Part shown: positions 38,201 to 62,256 of the stretch, in pieces
Layout: every line of letters begins with the position of its first letter
Numbering within the stretch: position 1 is the first letter of the stretch
Origin: Larus michahellis
Taxonomy: Eukaryota; Chordata; Aves; Charadriiformes; Laridae
Assembly: GCF_964199755.1 (NCBI RefSeq)
Contig: NC_133906.1
Location: 18,387,378-18,451,377, forward strand
Reading direction: 5' to 3'
DNA: 64,000 bases
Notes under the pieces: generated by a model
The model's database searches: none
The model's input: the letters and a program-made list of their open reading frames with translations, nothing else
Told to the model about the DNA's origin: nothing
Position numbers and translations under genes: made by a program

Positions 38201-39270
38201 CTTCATAAGACAGTTTTAACTTATTTAAATATTTCATCAGCTCATTGTTCTCTACATCCCACAATTTACCAGTACCAAAGCTCTCTTTTCTAGTGTCTCC
38301 TACACTCTCGACATTAGACTGTATCATCTTGTTCTCCTTTTTGACTGATTTATTCTTAAATCGCATACCTAATGATATGACATCACATACCAACAATGGC
38401 CGGAACCAAATTCTGTTGTGCAGAACCAACTAATTAGGGGTACAAGTGCATCTCAGCATCTCCTCCTGCAGGCAGGCTTATTTCAGTCCCTGAAACTCAG
38501 CAGTTCTAGGGCCAACACAGAGGAAAGGACTGTATGGTCAAACGGGCACATACCATTCGAATATATGGGTTTTCTCCAAGACATGTCTGGCACAGAATAG
38601 GGAAATCCTGAACCAAGCAAGAAAAAAGAAAATCAGGAATCATCGAAATGGCATTCAAATCAGTTCCTGTAGTAATGCAACCCAGCTAAACTAATCAGAC
38701 TCAAAAATGCAAAAAGAGTCACTCAAAAACAGTCATTGGGATTGCTACAAGCACGATGCAAGGCCTGTATTATGAAAACACCACGACCTGCTGGCTATTC
38801 TAGTTTGAAGTAAAACTTAAACAAAATTATTGAGATCTTCGCTATTCAGGGACCCGACTGCGGCAGATGACACACACACATCCCCCATCACCCTTCAGCA
38901 TCTATTGTTCGCACTGCGCCCACCCAGGAGAGGCCTCAGCTCCACGGACCGCGGCCGCGGGCTCACGGCGGGCCCCGCTCAGCCCCACAGCTGCCGTGAG
39001 ACCCCCCCTCCCCGTCAGCCACCAGACACCCCACACCCGCCGCGGGGGGGCCGCCCAGGGCAGCCCGTTCCCTTTTCCAGCCTGCACTGCCCGTAGGGAG
39101 GGTCTGGGGAACGGCGGCAGCGCCTTCCCGGAAGGGGGGACGGCGGGGAGGTCCCGGCCCAGCCCCAAGGGCCTCCCCCTACACCACACACACTCTCTGC
39201 CGCCCCCGGGGCTCACCGCGTCTTCCCAGTTCTGCCGGTTGTAGGTGTTGGAACCCAGCGACGTCGACAT
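32228..39270 (-). CDS. RBM22: RBM22 pre-mRNA splicing factor (eleven coding exons)
   Basis: RBM22 (yeast Cwc2/Ecm2 counterpart) contacts U6 snRNA and the intron in the activated spliceosome. In transcript order the coding exons are 39270-39217, 38607-38554, 37627-37598, 36561-36429, 36142-36042, 35855-35683, 35115-34915, 34397-34233, 33809-33721, 33180-33049 and 32358-32228. All introns are GT-AG and in phase. The product has 420 residues, the human length. Four CxxC pairs (C24/27, C45/48, C71/74, C81/84) form the N-terminal zinc region. A CCCH finger (C165, C173, C179, H183) follows, then an RRM at about 232-305 with LYVGGL as RNP2 and QCAFIQFA as RNP1, then a Pro-rich tail. It starts [10 protein letters not shown] (human [10 protein letters not shown]). 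Introns show nothing further except a run of 19 T at 36770-36788. Confidence 0.98.
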
Positions 39271-39480
39271 GGCGGCGGGCGCCGCTCCGCTCCCCTCAGC
39301 CGCCGGAAGCCGCCGCGCCGCTCCGCCTCCTTCCCGGCAGGCGGCGGCGCCCGGAAGTGACGCTGCTTCCGCCAGCGAGGACGAGAGACGCGCGGTCACG
39401 GAGAGGGCGGGGGGGCGCTCTTGGCACGGCGAACCACAGAGCTCAGCTAAGGGACGGGACGGGCGGAACCATGCGGAGGG
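38930..39480 (-). promoter_or_regulatory. RBM22: RBM22 CpG-rich promoter with ETS sites
   Basis: A CpG-dense block surrounds the first RBM22 exon. Just upstream of the ATG lie CCGGAAG boxes at about 39303 and 39351 (the latter CCGGAAGTGACG) and a reversed CTTCCG near 39366, typical of ETS/GABP sites of housekeeping genes. No TATA box is evident. Confidence 0.7.
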
Positions 39481-41283
39481 GGGGAGAGGGCGGGCGGACG
39501 AGACCATTAGAAGCGGGAGGGGGGTGCGGTGTTTGAGCTTTTTTTTTTTATTATTATCTAATGAGCCGCAGCGCACAGAATCCGAGAGCCACGTTTGCTT
39601 TATTGAAGGTCACTACACGACGTCAAGCAGCAAGGCAACAGCCGCCGTCAGGGAGGGGGCGAGGCGGGGACACCGACACCTCTGCTATGGCCTACAGCAC
39701 CTACGGGGGGGGGGGGGGGCGGCGGGGGGTGTCACACACACTTACCGAGATAATTAGCCCACTCACAATATCATAAACCAACGCACCTTTTTGTTTTCAG
39801 TGAGGAACCGCGCACCCCCGAAGGCTCACATCAGTGTGGCAAGTGTAGCAGCGATTTTGGCTACTGGCGGAGGAGAAATGGTGGCCAAAGGGTGAGCGCT
39901 GCGGTCCCCCGTGACGTGGCAGCAGACGCTGTCACCGGACACCAACTGCGAACCACATCTCCAAAACTCATGCACATCCCTGTGGGACCTATGCCAAGTG
40001 GTCAATGCATGGCCTGGCTGGGCTGGGACCGGCTGCAGGGTCCCAGCCGCGGGGGCCACGGGGGCAATGGCCGGGGGGAGCCTCATCCCGCCTGGAGGAA
40101 CGAGGGGCCAGACGGCAATCCAGCCTTTCCCAGCAAAGCAAAGGCCACCAGGAATGTCACAGAGGGCAGTGACTAAACCGGGAACGCTCTGCGGGAAGAG
40201 CCACTTGCGCTAAGCAGTGCAGTTAATGCAGTATCCTGGATACGCTGCTTTTAATTGCCCATTTTAGCTCGGACTACAGCCAAATTACACCCCGGATAAA
40301 TCACCTCATGCTAGGGTGTACGCTAGTTAATGTATAACTGCCTTTCCACCTTTACACCTCTGTCCCACCCACCCCGACTGGAAAAAGAACTCAAACATCA
40401 TCTCTAGTTTTATGTCTACCAGCTCTAATCCTAACTCCCCGGGTTTCATACTCTGATCGCTACCCCTATTAACACACGTTAATTGACGTGAAGACTGCCA
40501 GGCAGCCCCTCCGGAGCATCAAGAGCTGTGCCAGGACCTGGATTCCCAGCTCGCAGCGTGCTACCGCATCCACCTACATCACTGCGGGCTGACAATCCAA
40601 TCCACCGACACTACGGCACACAACATTTTGAGTTTAAAGGCAAAACCGATCATTTCCTTTGTGAAAACAGATCCATCACCTCAGCTAAGCAAGCGACGTA
40701 CACTGGAGTGGCAGGGTTGTACATCCCAGTCCCCCACAGCTGAGGTATCCTATGGGAAAGCAGAAAGCTAAGAGAGAGAGCATCGTGCTGCTGCAAATAA
40801 TTTGCCAATAACGCAGCAGGCACAGCCACCTCCTAAAACGTTCGTTCGGGAAGTGCATAGCTCTGCGTGAAAAAGAATTTGTTGGCTATCAAGTATGTAA
40901 CATCAGGTTTGTGGGCTGACATGAAGAAAAAAGAAACAATAAGGGTTCTTTTCTGTTGATAAAGCCAAATTCAGGCAGGTGTAGTGCAAATCTGGAGAAA
41001 GGGAGACCTTTCTCCGTGCTGAAAGACGTGCTGCAAGTTAAAGTAGCCCGTGGCGGCGAGGGGAAGCGGAGCGGTGGTTAGTGGGCACTAACGACAAGGG
41101 GAGAGAGAACAAACCATCCCAAACCACGGCACCCTCAGCCACCTCCTGGCGGCCCGGCCGGGGGCCCGTGGCACACAGCCACACATCACAAAGGAGCTCT
41201 CGCAGAACGTTTCACCAGGTGCCTCCTCCACCCGCACGGTCCATCCTGCGGCCAAGCCCTCGGGGCGCACGCGGTGGGAGCCT
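39481..41283. other. RBM22-DCTN4 interval and DCTN4 3' untranslated region
   Basis: No coding exon is seen. A run of 15 G lies at 39705-39719. The part from 41283 downwards should be the DCTN4 3' untranslated region. The best polyadenylation hexamer found on the minus strand is an ATTAAA at 40250-40255, which would give about 1.0 kb of untranslated sequence, but this is weak evidence. Confidence 0.4.
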
Positions 41284-53300
<12,017 letters not shown>

Positions 53301-54375
53301 TGTGGCCGAGCTCTGTGCCCCTGCGGGACCGAGCGATGCCCGTGGTGGGGGGGCAGAGGAGCCGTGGCCCGTCTGTCCCTTGCCAGGCCGTTCCCTCGCC
53401 CCGGCGCTCCCCTGGGCTGGGAGGGGGCGCAGGGCCGGGGCCTGTTCACCCATCCTAGAGCTGCTGTAACGCGTTCCACCGTGCTCTTCCCTTTCCCCGA
53501 GCCTTCGCTCACGCTTGCTTTGCTGTCCGCGTTCCCCTCAGAACCCACAAAGTGCCAGACTTCTTCATGCCCCCAAAGGGGTGGTTTCTCTTTAATCTCA
53601 TGGTCACTAACACGGGATCCTGACAAGCGCAAACATCCCCACATCGTGGGATTTGCAGAGAAAGTGTGAGGTCTGGGGACGCTGTGCCTGTGTCAGCCCC
53701 TGGAATCTGCCCGTGAGGCTCCAGAGGAAACCCCTGCCCGCGAGGATCCGCTGCCACTCGCGATAAAACCCCCATGTGCCTTTTATCCGACAGCAGCATC
53801 CGTTGGGAAGGCAGAGAGGATGCTGCCTGCTGGCTGCCTGTGCACTGCTCCGGGGGCAGCGGGAAGCTGCGTGCCTGGGAAGTGCCCGCAGGCAGGAGTG
53901 TCTGTGAGCACATGGTAGTGGTTTCCTCCATGGAGAATCCAGCAAGTTTTCCTGGGAAAGGTGGGGGTAAAGGGTGCAGTGTGTGGGTCTCAGTGCAGGT
54001 GACACTGGGCTTGTGTCCCAGCAGGAAAATCAGAGCATCCCACCTTGCTTTCTGGGGCTGGTTGGGAATAGCTGCTGCTGGCTTTGCTCTTCAGCATCAC
54101 CGACGGAGTGGAATATTCCACTGGGTAGCAGAAATGCCATTCCCAGCCAGCGTGCCGAGGTGTGCTGCCTCCCCAGAGATGCTCTCTGCCTGCGCCTCTG
54201 TAAATCAGTGCTGCCCGAAAGCCCTGGGGAGCGCTGACTGGTGCCTCACTGCTGGGGTTTTATGGAGGCTCACAGTGGTTTTGCTTTTCCCTCTTGCCCC
54301 GGGCCTCAGAGGCAAGTGTCCGTGAGCCCTGCTTTGGTGAGCCAGGAGGGGAACGGGGCAGGGGAGCGGGACAGG
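53301..54375. other. DCTN4-SMIM3 interval, nothing recognised
   Basis: Between the divergent DCTN4 and SMIM3 genes I see no coding exon or RNA gene up to the CR1 copy. Confidence 0.5.
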
Positions 54376-54890
54376 CCACTGCATCCAGCTCTGGGACCCC
54401 CAACATCAGAACGACATGGACCTGTTGGAGCGGGTCCAGAGGAGGCCACGAAGATGATCCGAGGGCTGGAGCCCCTCTGCTGTGAGGACAGGCTGAGAGA
54501 GTTGGGGGCGTTCAGGCTGGAGAAGAGAAGGCTTCGGGGAGACCTTATATAGTGGCCTTTCAGTACTTAAAGGAGGCTTACAGGAAAGCTGTGGAGGGAC
54601 TTTTTATCAGTGTGTGTAGTGGCAGGATGAGGGGTAATGGTTTTAAACTGAAAGAGGGGAGATTTAGATTAGATATTAGGAAGAAATTCTTTACTCTTGA
54701 GGGTGGTGAGCCCCTGGCCCAGGTTGCCCAGGGAAGCTGTGGCTGCCCCATCCCTGGAGGGGTTCAAGGCCAGGTTGGATGGGGCTTGGAGCAACCTGGG
54801 CTGGTGGGAGGTGTCCCTGCCCAGGGCAGGGGGCTGGAACTAGATGACCTTTAAGGTCCCTTCCAACCCGAACCATTCTGTGATTCTATG
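54376..54890 (+). mobile_element. CR1 LINE 3' end
   Basis: About 515 bp of CR1 run to the very 3' tip, CCATTCTGTGATTCTATG, the octamer-like end that marks the family. Typical blocks are ACTGCATCCAGCTCTGGGAC, GAGCGGGTCCAGAGGAGG, GGCTGAGAGAGTTGGGGG, GGTTTTAAACTGAAAGAGG, AGGAAGAAATTCTTTACTC and GTTCAAGGCCAGGTTGGATG. It is 5'-truncated, as CR1 copies usually are. It ends about 200 bp before the SMIM3 CpG block. Confidence 0.95.
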
Positions 54891-55059
54891 CAAAGCCCTT
54901 TATTAAGCTGTTACGCAGTGAAATGTCCCCACAGCGCCTCCCTGGCACCTGAGACCTTCCTTATGGCTCCAGACGGTCTCCCCCGGTGGGACCCCCATCC
55001 TGAGGCGGGGGATGAGCCAGAGTCTGCTCTTGCTTTATCCTGCTGCAGAAAAAAAAAAA

Positions 55060-55350
55060 GTCCTCCCTCCCTTTCCCTTCCCCTCCCCGCCCCGTTACCC
55101 CGCGGGCCGGGCCGGTCGGGCGGGGCCGGGCGGAGGCTCCCTCCCCCGGCGAGGATCCTGCCGCCGCCGCTCGACGGAGCCGGAGCCGGAGCCGGAGCCG
55201 GGCAGCGCCGCAGGTAGGGAGGTACTGGGCGGGCAGGGCAGGCAGAACGGGCAGGGCAGGCAGAACGGGCAGGGCAGGCAGAACGGGCAGGGCAGGCAAC
55301 TGCCGCCGCCTCTCCCCCGCGATAGGGGTCGTCGTGCCGCCGCCCACCCC
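55060..55350 (+). promoter_or_regulatory. SMIM3: SMIM3 CpG-rich promoter and first exon
   Basis: A CpG-rich block with GGCGGGGCC-type boxes ends in CGCCGCAG/GTAGGG, a donor at 55214. This fits an untranslated first exon ending at 55213 that joins the coding exon at 55905. The start of transcription is not visible. Confidence 0.6.
55229..55300 (+). repeat. 18 bp tandem repeat, four copies
   Basis: Four copies of ACGGGCAGGGCAGGCAGA, the first and last with small changes, begin 15 bp after the putative donor of SMIM3 exon 1. Confidence 0.95.
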
Positions 55351-55905
55351 GGGCTGCTGTAGCCTGGGACGGCTGCGGGCGCGACAGGGTCGGGGCTCAG
55401 CCCGGGGCTCTCGGTCGTGTCACCCGGCTGGAGGGCAGCTGCGGGACCCATGGAAGGGTGCTAATTAAGCCATTAACTCTCGTGACTCAGCGGGAGGTAC
55501 CGCGGGGGGGGGGGGTTCGAGAGGTGCGAGGCTCCCCCAAAACGAGGGGGGCTCCGGGTTCCTTGGTCTCGCTGTTTCCCACCCGATGACCCCACTGGGG
55601 AGTGACCAGCGGGATGCCCGCTTGTGGCTTTGCTTCATCAGCTCCTTTAACAGCAATTAGCAGGGAAGTTTTTTCCCTGGGCTTTTATCCAGCTGCTTCA
55701 AAGCACGCTGTAAATCCTGGAGTTTCTTGAAGGAGCCTTTACCAAAGCCTTTTGCCCTCAAAGGAGCCGGAGGACAAGGCTGGATGTGGCCGCAGCGATC
55801 TCCCTGGAGAAAGCAGTGGGGTGCTCAGAACAATGGGAGGGGGGTTCTTGCTATGGGGGGGATGGAGGGGGCTGCCCCATCACCCCTCTGCCTCTCCCTT
55901 GCAGG

Positions 55906-56085
55906 ATGGACCTCTCTGACCCTACAGATCCCGCCGCCCTCCCCACGCACATCCTGGACATCTGGGCCATCGTCTTGATCATCCTGGCTACCATCCTCAT
56001 CATGACGGCTCTGGTGCTCTGCCCGGCCACTGCCGTCATCATCTATCGGGTACGGACTCACCCCACACGCAATGGCATCGTGTGA
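55906..56085 (+). CDS. SMIM3: small integral membrane protein 3
   Basis: SMIM3 (NID67) is a small single-pass membrane protein, first described as an NGF-induced transcript; its molecular role is not settled. The whole frame of 59 residues (human 60) lies in one exon whose acceptor (TTGCAG) ends at 55904, one base before the ATG. The core [19 protein letters not shown] and [11 protein letters not shown] is nearly the human sequence. Residues about 20-46 form the membrane segment, followed by a short basic tail ([13 protein letters not shown]). The N-terminus [14 protein letters not shown] is less conserved. The upstream untranslated exon is inferred at the CpG block. Confidence 0.96.
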   Translation: MDLSDPTDPAALPTHILDIWAIVLIILATILIMTALVLCPATAVIIYRVRTHPTRNGIV

Positions 56086-56849
56086 GGTGGAGGCGACGAG
56101 GGACGGCCAGCTTGCCGGGCAGGGGGCTGCAGCCATGGGACCCCATACTGGGGACCCTGCAGAGCCTGGTGGGGCATCCCGAGAGCTGGGGAGAGATGGG
56201 CAGGAGCCAGGGTGAGCCAGCACCCAGACACCTGCCCTGTACCTGGCTCTCACCGAGTGAACTCGCTGCCTCCTATTTACCCCCCATGCTCACAGGGACC
56301 GTCGGGGAGATGGTGGCCCGGGCACCGGCAGGGAGATGTCTGACTTTACAGACGTGTCCAGCTAGAAACAACTCGCTCCCATGAGGCAGGCGGACTGGTC
56401 TCGCCTTCGCTGGCAACCCCATCTTTTCCAAGGCAAGCAGCAAGGAGTGGAAATGCCCGGCAAAGTTATTCCTTTTTTGGAGGCCCAGCTGTTGGGGTGA
56501 TTGGGAAAGAAGGGGCAAAGCAAGACGCATGTGGCTTCTGGTTGTGCATTTGGAGACTCGGCTAAAAACATCGGTGACGGAGCCCATCCTGGCTGCACAG
56601 CAGATGTGCAGCTGGCACCGGCTTCTCCTCCATCCAATATCTGCTGAAACTAGGAAAACATTATGGGGTGCTCGGTTCCTCTGGGTCTCGTAAGACAGAG
56701 GAGCGTGGGCAGCTCCTGCCAGCACACCAGCCCCATTGCGGGGGGTCTGTGCACCCCTTGTCTGGGCAGGCAAAGCCGGGCGAGCAGGGAGTTTGTGCCC
56801 AGGCAGTGGCAATGGACCATGTAAGCGCTTAGATTGCCCCTTGCTGTGA

Positions 56850-56855
56850 AATAAA
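56850..56855 (+). terminator. SMIM3: polyadenylation signal, likely SMIM3
   Basis: AATAAA, 765 bases after the SMIM3 stop, with a T/G-rich stretch (TGTGAGCGTGTCGTG) about 20 bases further on, as expected for a cleavage site. Confidence 0.65.
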
Positions 56856-56879
56856 TGGACTTTACTCTACATGTGAGCG

Positions 56880-59800
56880 TGTCGTGCAGCTCTGTCCACA
56901 CTACGGATGGTGTCCGGGTGCCCGTGGGCGGGATCTAGGGTACTTTGCAGCCTCTCCAGAAACCCTCCCCGCGCTGACCTCCTGCACTGCCTTGGCTCGA
57001 GGTCCCCGGGGTTCTTGCCCAGCCTTTGAGCCCGCCGGCCACAGCCCCGTGGGAGGCATGCTGCTAGCCCAGCCCTGTGCTCTGGGGGTGTCAACCTGAA
57101 TCTGGCTGTGATGGTGGCAGCAACTGTCAGACAGTGGGTGGGAAGGATCCCTGGGGACTTTCTGGTGGTGGCGGCGGCTGCTTTTCTCCCACTCAGGTGA
57201 CCGGCATCGCTACCCACCGCCAGCCCTGTGCCGGGCTCTGGTGTGTGGCAGGAGTCCTGGTGACTCACGGCGAGAAAGGTCGCAAATAACATGATGAATG
57301 AGGCTGGGATGTGGGGAAACGCTGCGGTGATGCTGGTGGGAATTGTTGAAATCCCTTTTTCTCTGCTGCAAAGAGCAACCAGCCCCATGGCGTTGGAAAC
57401 CCCATGTCCCATCCCTATGCGGCTTGATCGGCGACAGCCGGCATCGGGTTTGCTTTTGGCATTGGGGCCAGAGGGGCAGGCGATTCCCAGGGAAGCAGGA
57501 CCTTGGGTGAACGCCTCCCTCCCCGGGGAGGGAGCCTGGTGCCGGGACACAGCCCCCGGGGAGCGGAAACGCCTGCGCTGGAGCTGTGGGCTGCGGTTGT
57601 GCTGGGGAGGGAGCAGACACGTATCCCCCGCCTGGCCCAGAAAGAAATTTCTTATTTTGAGCTTGTTGTTTCTCTCTCTCTCTCTCTCTCCCCCCTCTCA
57701 AGTTGCAGAATTTGAGACAAATAACCGGAGTTATTTTCCTGTTGTTCCCCTTCTCTCCCTCCCTCGCTGGCACGTTGCGGCGGCCGCAGCTGGAGGAGAT
57801 TACGGCTGTGCTGGGTGGGAGCAGCCTCCCCCCGTGCTCCACCCCGGCGTCCCTTCCCTGGGGACACCATCGGGTGTGGGGACAGCCAGGGTGTCTGACC
57901 CCAGGAACCGGAGCTGAGCAGGGAGAGCAATAGGGAAGAAGCCACAAATATTAGAATGGTTCGAGAAGGAAGCCTGGTTTGGAGCAAAACGCCTGAAGAA
58001 AAGCATGCAAACCCCCACCGGTCCCCGGTGGCCGTTCCCACCTTCCTGTGCCCCTTGTCACGGTCAGGCAGGGGCTGTGAGAGGTTTCCTTTCATGGTAG
58101 GAGTTTTCTGAGAAGTTTCAAGCCTGTGGCAAACATTTCCAGGAAAGGCATTGCGAAGCCTTGGAAAGACGGGTTTGCTCACGGCAACAACAAACTGCGC
58201 GGAGCAAAATGGGGGTAGGGGGGAGAGCAGGGAGAAGCTGAAATGTTTTTAAAGTGTGACAACGGGGAGGGGGGAATGACTTTAAACTAATGTGCACTGT
58301 TGAGTTGGAAATTCCTCCTCCAGGACTGAGCAAGATAAGCAAATCCCCCCGCAGCCCTGGCCTCGCTGCCTGAATAGCGCTGGAGCTCGGAGGCAGCGTT
58401 TGCGTGGCGTTTTGCCGAGGGAAAAAAAAAAAAAATAATGCCTTTTTCCTACCCGTCGGGGAGCAGGTCCCACACGATGCGGGCATCGAGGTGATTCAGC
58501 ATCCGCCGGGATGTTTCCCTGCCAGCGCCGGCGGCTGCTGGAGCACGGTGGGAGCCCGCGGGGGGCTGCTCCTGGGGGAGACGCGTGCTGGCGGCCCCGG
58601 CGAGGAGGAGGTGATGCAGGATGCTGCCTCTCACCTCGCCTCTGGCAGCAGCCAGCAGAGCCATGCCGGGGATGCCAGCGCCCGAGTCAGCTGTCTTATC
58701 CCTGCCAGACGGAGCATTCCTGTGGCTCCTCAGGAGGGTTGTGGGGAGCCCCAGCGGCAATTGTGCAGCCGGCGCCGACCCCCAACATCTTGGGCGCTGG
58801 GGGGGAAGTGTCGCCTGGAGCAACTGCTGATACAAGATCCAAACACAAGCCCCGTGGCCCAAGGGCTCCCCAAGCTCCCTCTGCAGTGGGGTCTCCAGGA
58901 GCACACCACAAACACCATGGCCGGTGGGCTTGTCCTTCCCCAGCCTCAGGGAGGAGCAAATCCCTGCGGGGCTGGAGCACTCAGGGGGGCTTTTTGCGCT
59001 GGAGGGGAGAGCAGCAGCACTCAGCGGCCACCCGTCTCCCCTCCCCTGCTCAGCATCAGCAGGTCACTGTGTGCCCCTGTCCCCTTTGGGGGTGACAATG
59101 GGCCAGGGGCGTTTCTGCAGGGGCCAAATCCTTGCCTGGGAGAGGAAGGGACGGGGACGCCGGAGGGGGCAGCACCCGTACCCATAGCGCAGAGGGTGTG
59201 GGGGCACTCGGGGAGGGGGGGGGGGTCCCTCTCCAAAGGGCCCTGGGCACCGTGCTCGGCAGGGAGGCTGCGGTCGAACCAAGGCTGTGCGAGCAGACGG
59301 GCTGTGGCAGGGTGGCGAGGGCTGGGCGAGCTGCGGGGGCGGCAGCACGGGGGGAAGCCTGGCACTGGGGCTGCTGTGGCTGCTCGCCCGGCAGAGCTTG
59401 TTTTGCTTTCGCCTCCCGTTGCACACCTAGAAGAAAAGTTCAGAGGTTGCCCGGGGACTGATGCCGTGTCAGGCTGCCAGGGGGACAGCAGTGCCGCCGC
59501 CAGCCAGGGTGACGCTGCCTGAGACCCTCCCCACCATCCCTGGCACGCTGCTGGCACCATCCCCATTGCTTTGCACAGAAGCAGCTCCTCGCTCAGCTCC
59601 GGGACAAGCCCAGTCAGCAGCAGTACGTGGTCCCCACCGCCGTTTTCACGTTCCCTGTGCTCACCATGGCTCTGCAGCCCCCAGCCCATGGCCTGGGGAC
59701 AGCCAGGGAGGCAGTTGGCAGCGGCAGCACGGAGGCTGAGGGGCTGGAAGCACCTGGCCTCCTGCCCCAGGACTCCTGCCAAACATCTGCAGCAGGCGGG

Positions 59801-62256
59801 GGCTGGCTCCAGCCCGGCTCTGGTGGAAAAACAACCGAGGAAGGAGGTTCGTGCAAGGGTCAGCCCGCTCAGCACGTCTGCCATTTGGGGTGGGGGGGCC
59901 CCGATCTGGCAGGGTGGAGCAGGACGCTGCCCTCAGATGGTCTTGCTAGAGCCCCTGACACCCTCAGCTCTCCTGTGCTGCCTTTGGCACGGCACAGCAT
60001 GGCGGGGACACTGGGTGACATGCCCAGGGTCCCACAGAAGCTCAGTGGCAGAGATGGGGTCCATCGACTGCGGCTCATTAACTCCTCCCCTGTTCCCCAC
60101 CTCCGCCGAGGCCGATTTGGCGCCAGGACCCAAGGAGAGGGGACTTGGAAAAACAGGTTCCTTATTTTTATTTTGGTTTTAGGAAAACACAGTTTGGGAG
60201 TGGCTCGGCCTTTCCCTGCACGTGGCGGGGATCGGGGACACGTGGAAGGGACACAGCTACTCTGTGCCACCCCTACACGTGCCACACTGTTCCTCCTGGC
60301 CTCCAAGTCCCTGTGGGAGGGACTGTGTTTCCCTTTGGTGGGAAAGCCACCAAAGCCTCATGCAGGCAATTAGGGGATATAATTAGAAGTGGGTGGCTGT
60401 TCCTGTGGTGAGAGCAGCCCAGAGCAGCTCCCTGGCTGTGTCCCGGCTCTGTCCCAGGAGGTGGCTCAAGCCCGGGCCAGGGTCAGCAGTGTGAGCTGGC
60501 CGGGGAGCACGGCACCATGCCGGGGAGCGTGGCACCATGCCGGGCACGCACCAGTCCCTGTCGGCTGCAGGACGCAGCAAGGCGCAAGCAGCGTGTCGGC
60601 CAGGACCTGCAACCCCATGGCCCCGTGGCCCCAAATCTCCCCAGAGCCTGCGAAGTGGGTGGGAAGGGTTGAGCCCCTGGTTTTGGCTCCCACAGGCTCC
60701 CCGGTTTTGGCAAGGAGCCGCCTCGTGCCGTCCACGGCCACATCTGTGAGGGGTGACCGGAGCATCCCTGCGGCCAGCCCGGCTGTTAGCGCATCGTGCT
60801 GGGCTCTGGGCAGTCCCCAGGCAGCGGCTGTGTGTCTCGGGGGTTTGCCTGGACCTGGGGAGCACCCCACACCGCCCAGGGACCCATGCCAGGGCAGGGC
60901 TAAGCCGCTTCTCCAGTAGCAGTGGAGAAGGTTTAAAGCTGCCTGTGACGGAGGGACCCTCAGCTCCCCTGCTCCACGGGTTCCCCGTGTGCCTGGGGGA
61001 CGTACCCGACCCCCAGCCCTCCCACGCCAGCTGAGGCTGCCCTCGGAGCCTAACGTCAGCCTTTCCCAGGACACGGCGTTCCTGCCGGCGAAGGACACGG
61101 AAGGGGAGATGGCTCCCAGCCTCCCCCAAGCCCATGGCCCTGCTCCCCTTCCCTGGCCCCAGCCGCAGCTCCGGCAGCCGGCTGCGTGACAGTGCCCTGG
61201 CAGGGGTGGCACTGCTTTCTAGCAAAGCCAAACCTCAAGCTGGCGCTTGGTAGCCCCTGGGGGCTCGCCCGCTGCCACCCCATCTTGCCCTCTGTCCCCA
61301 GGCCAGCCCACACTCCGACCGCAGCTCCCCCCAAAACCAGTTAATCCTCCCATCAAATAATTATTTTGGTGGGATTTCAGGGAATTTACACCTCACCATG
61401 GATACTTCCCTTGGAGCCAGCCCAGAGTAAATGTTTGCATTCCCTAGGTTTGCAAACAGGGCCCTGGAAACTCCTGCCCCTGGGGACACCGAGGGACCGC
61501 TGTGCCCTGTGCCCTGGCCTTGGCCACAGTGGAGGCACCATGGGGCTGGGGTCACCGTGGGGCTACGCCCCCCCCCCCCCCCCCCAGCCCCGGCACAGCC
61601 CACCCCCTGGGAGGGACCCTAACCCAAGGCAGCTTCTAGGAGCACCCTAATTTGCTGGGCTGCAAATGAGGGAAGCTCGATTAACCCTTCCCCACCCCAT
61701 AGCAGCTCAGCCATGGGAGGGGAAGACGCCGGACCCCAGCCCAGCTTCCCCGGGCGGTTCGGTGCCTGTTCCTCGGGTGCCAGCACCCCTCCTCGGGGCT
61801 GGATGTCCCCTGGGCTGGCTGCCCCGCGCAGGGTGGGGACGTTGCCTGGCACCTCTCCCCCCGTGCCGGTTTTAATCCCCGCGTCCGTGTCTCATATAAC
61901 GCCTTCCATAAAACAAAACCCCCCGGCACATGGCTGTCCCCACATCCCTGCCCCTCCGAGGTGCCAGCAACGGCACTGTCACCCCCACCCCCCTCCTCCT
62001 CCTCCTCCTCCTCCCCGCATCCCCCTCCCCCCCCCGCCCATGGCCGCCCTGTCCGTCCCAGGGACCACACGGTTAACTCAGCCCTCGGCCCGTCCTTCCT
62101 CCGGCAGATTGGCTCCCCCCCCGGCTCAGCCCAGCAGCTATTTCTCGGCTGCCGGGCTCGGAGGTGGCAGAAGGCGACGGGGAGAGGTGTGTCGTGTGTG
62201 TCGCTCTCCCCCGGGGGTGTGAGGAGGGGTCCCCGCACCCCACGCCCGCCCCGGCC
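56880..62256. other. SMIM3-GPX3 interval, no gene recognised
   Basis: These 5.4 kb are GC-rich with several long open frames on both strands, none with a known protein signature. In human this interval holds IRGM and ZNF300; no GTPase (GxxxxGKS) or C2H2 zinc-finger frame is seen here. Low-complexity tracts are (TC)10 at 57671-57690, a run of 18 C at 61568-61585 and a CTC array at 61990-62013. The last few hundred bases should hold the GPX3 promoter. Confidence 0.55.
60005..60065 (-). mobile_element. possible ancient MIR-like SINE relic
   Basis: GTGACATGCCCAGGGTCCCA followed by CAGAAGCTCAGTGGCAGAGA resembles the reverse complement of the MIR core (GTAACTTGCCCAAGGTCACA, then CAGCTAGTAAGTGGCAGAGC). 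Only about 50 bp match by eye. Confidence 0.35.

Noticed and set aside
58404-59522. Plus-strand open frame of 372 codons between SMIM3 and GPX3
   Set aside because: There is no recognisable motif, the region is low-complexity and GC-rich, a competing minus-strand frame overlaps it, and no promoter or splice context is seen.
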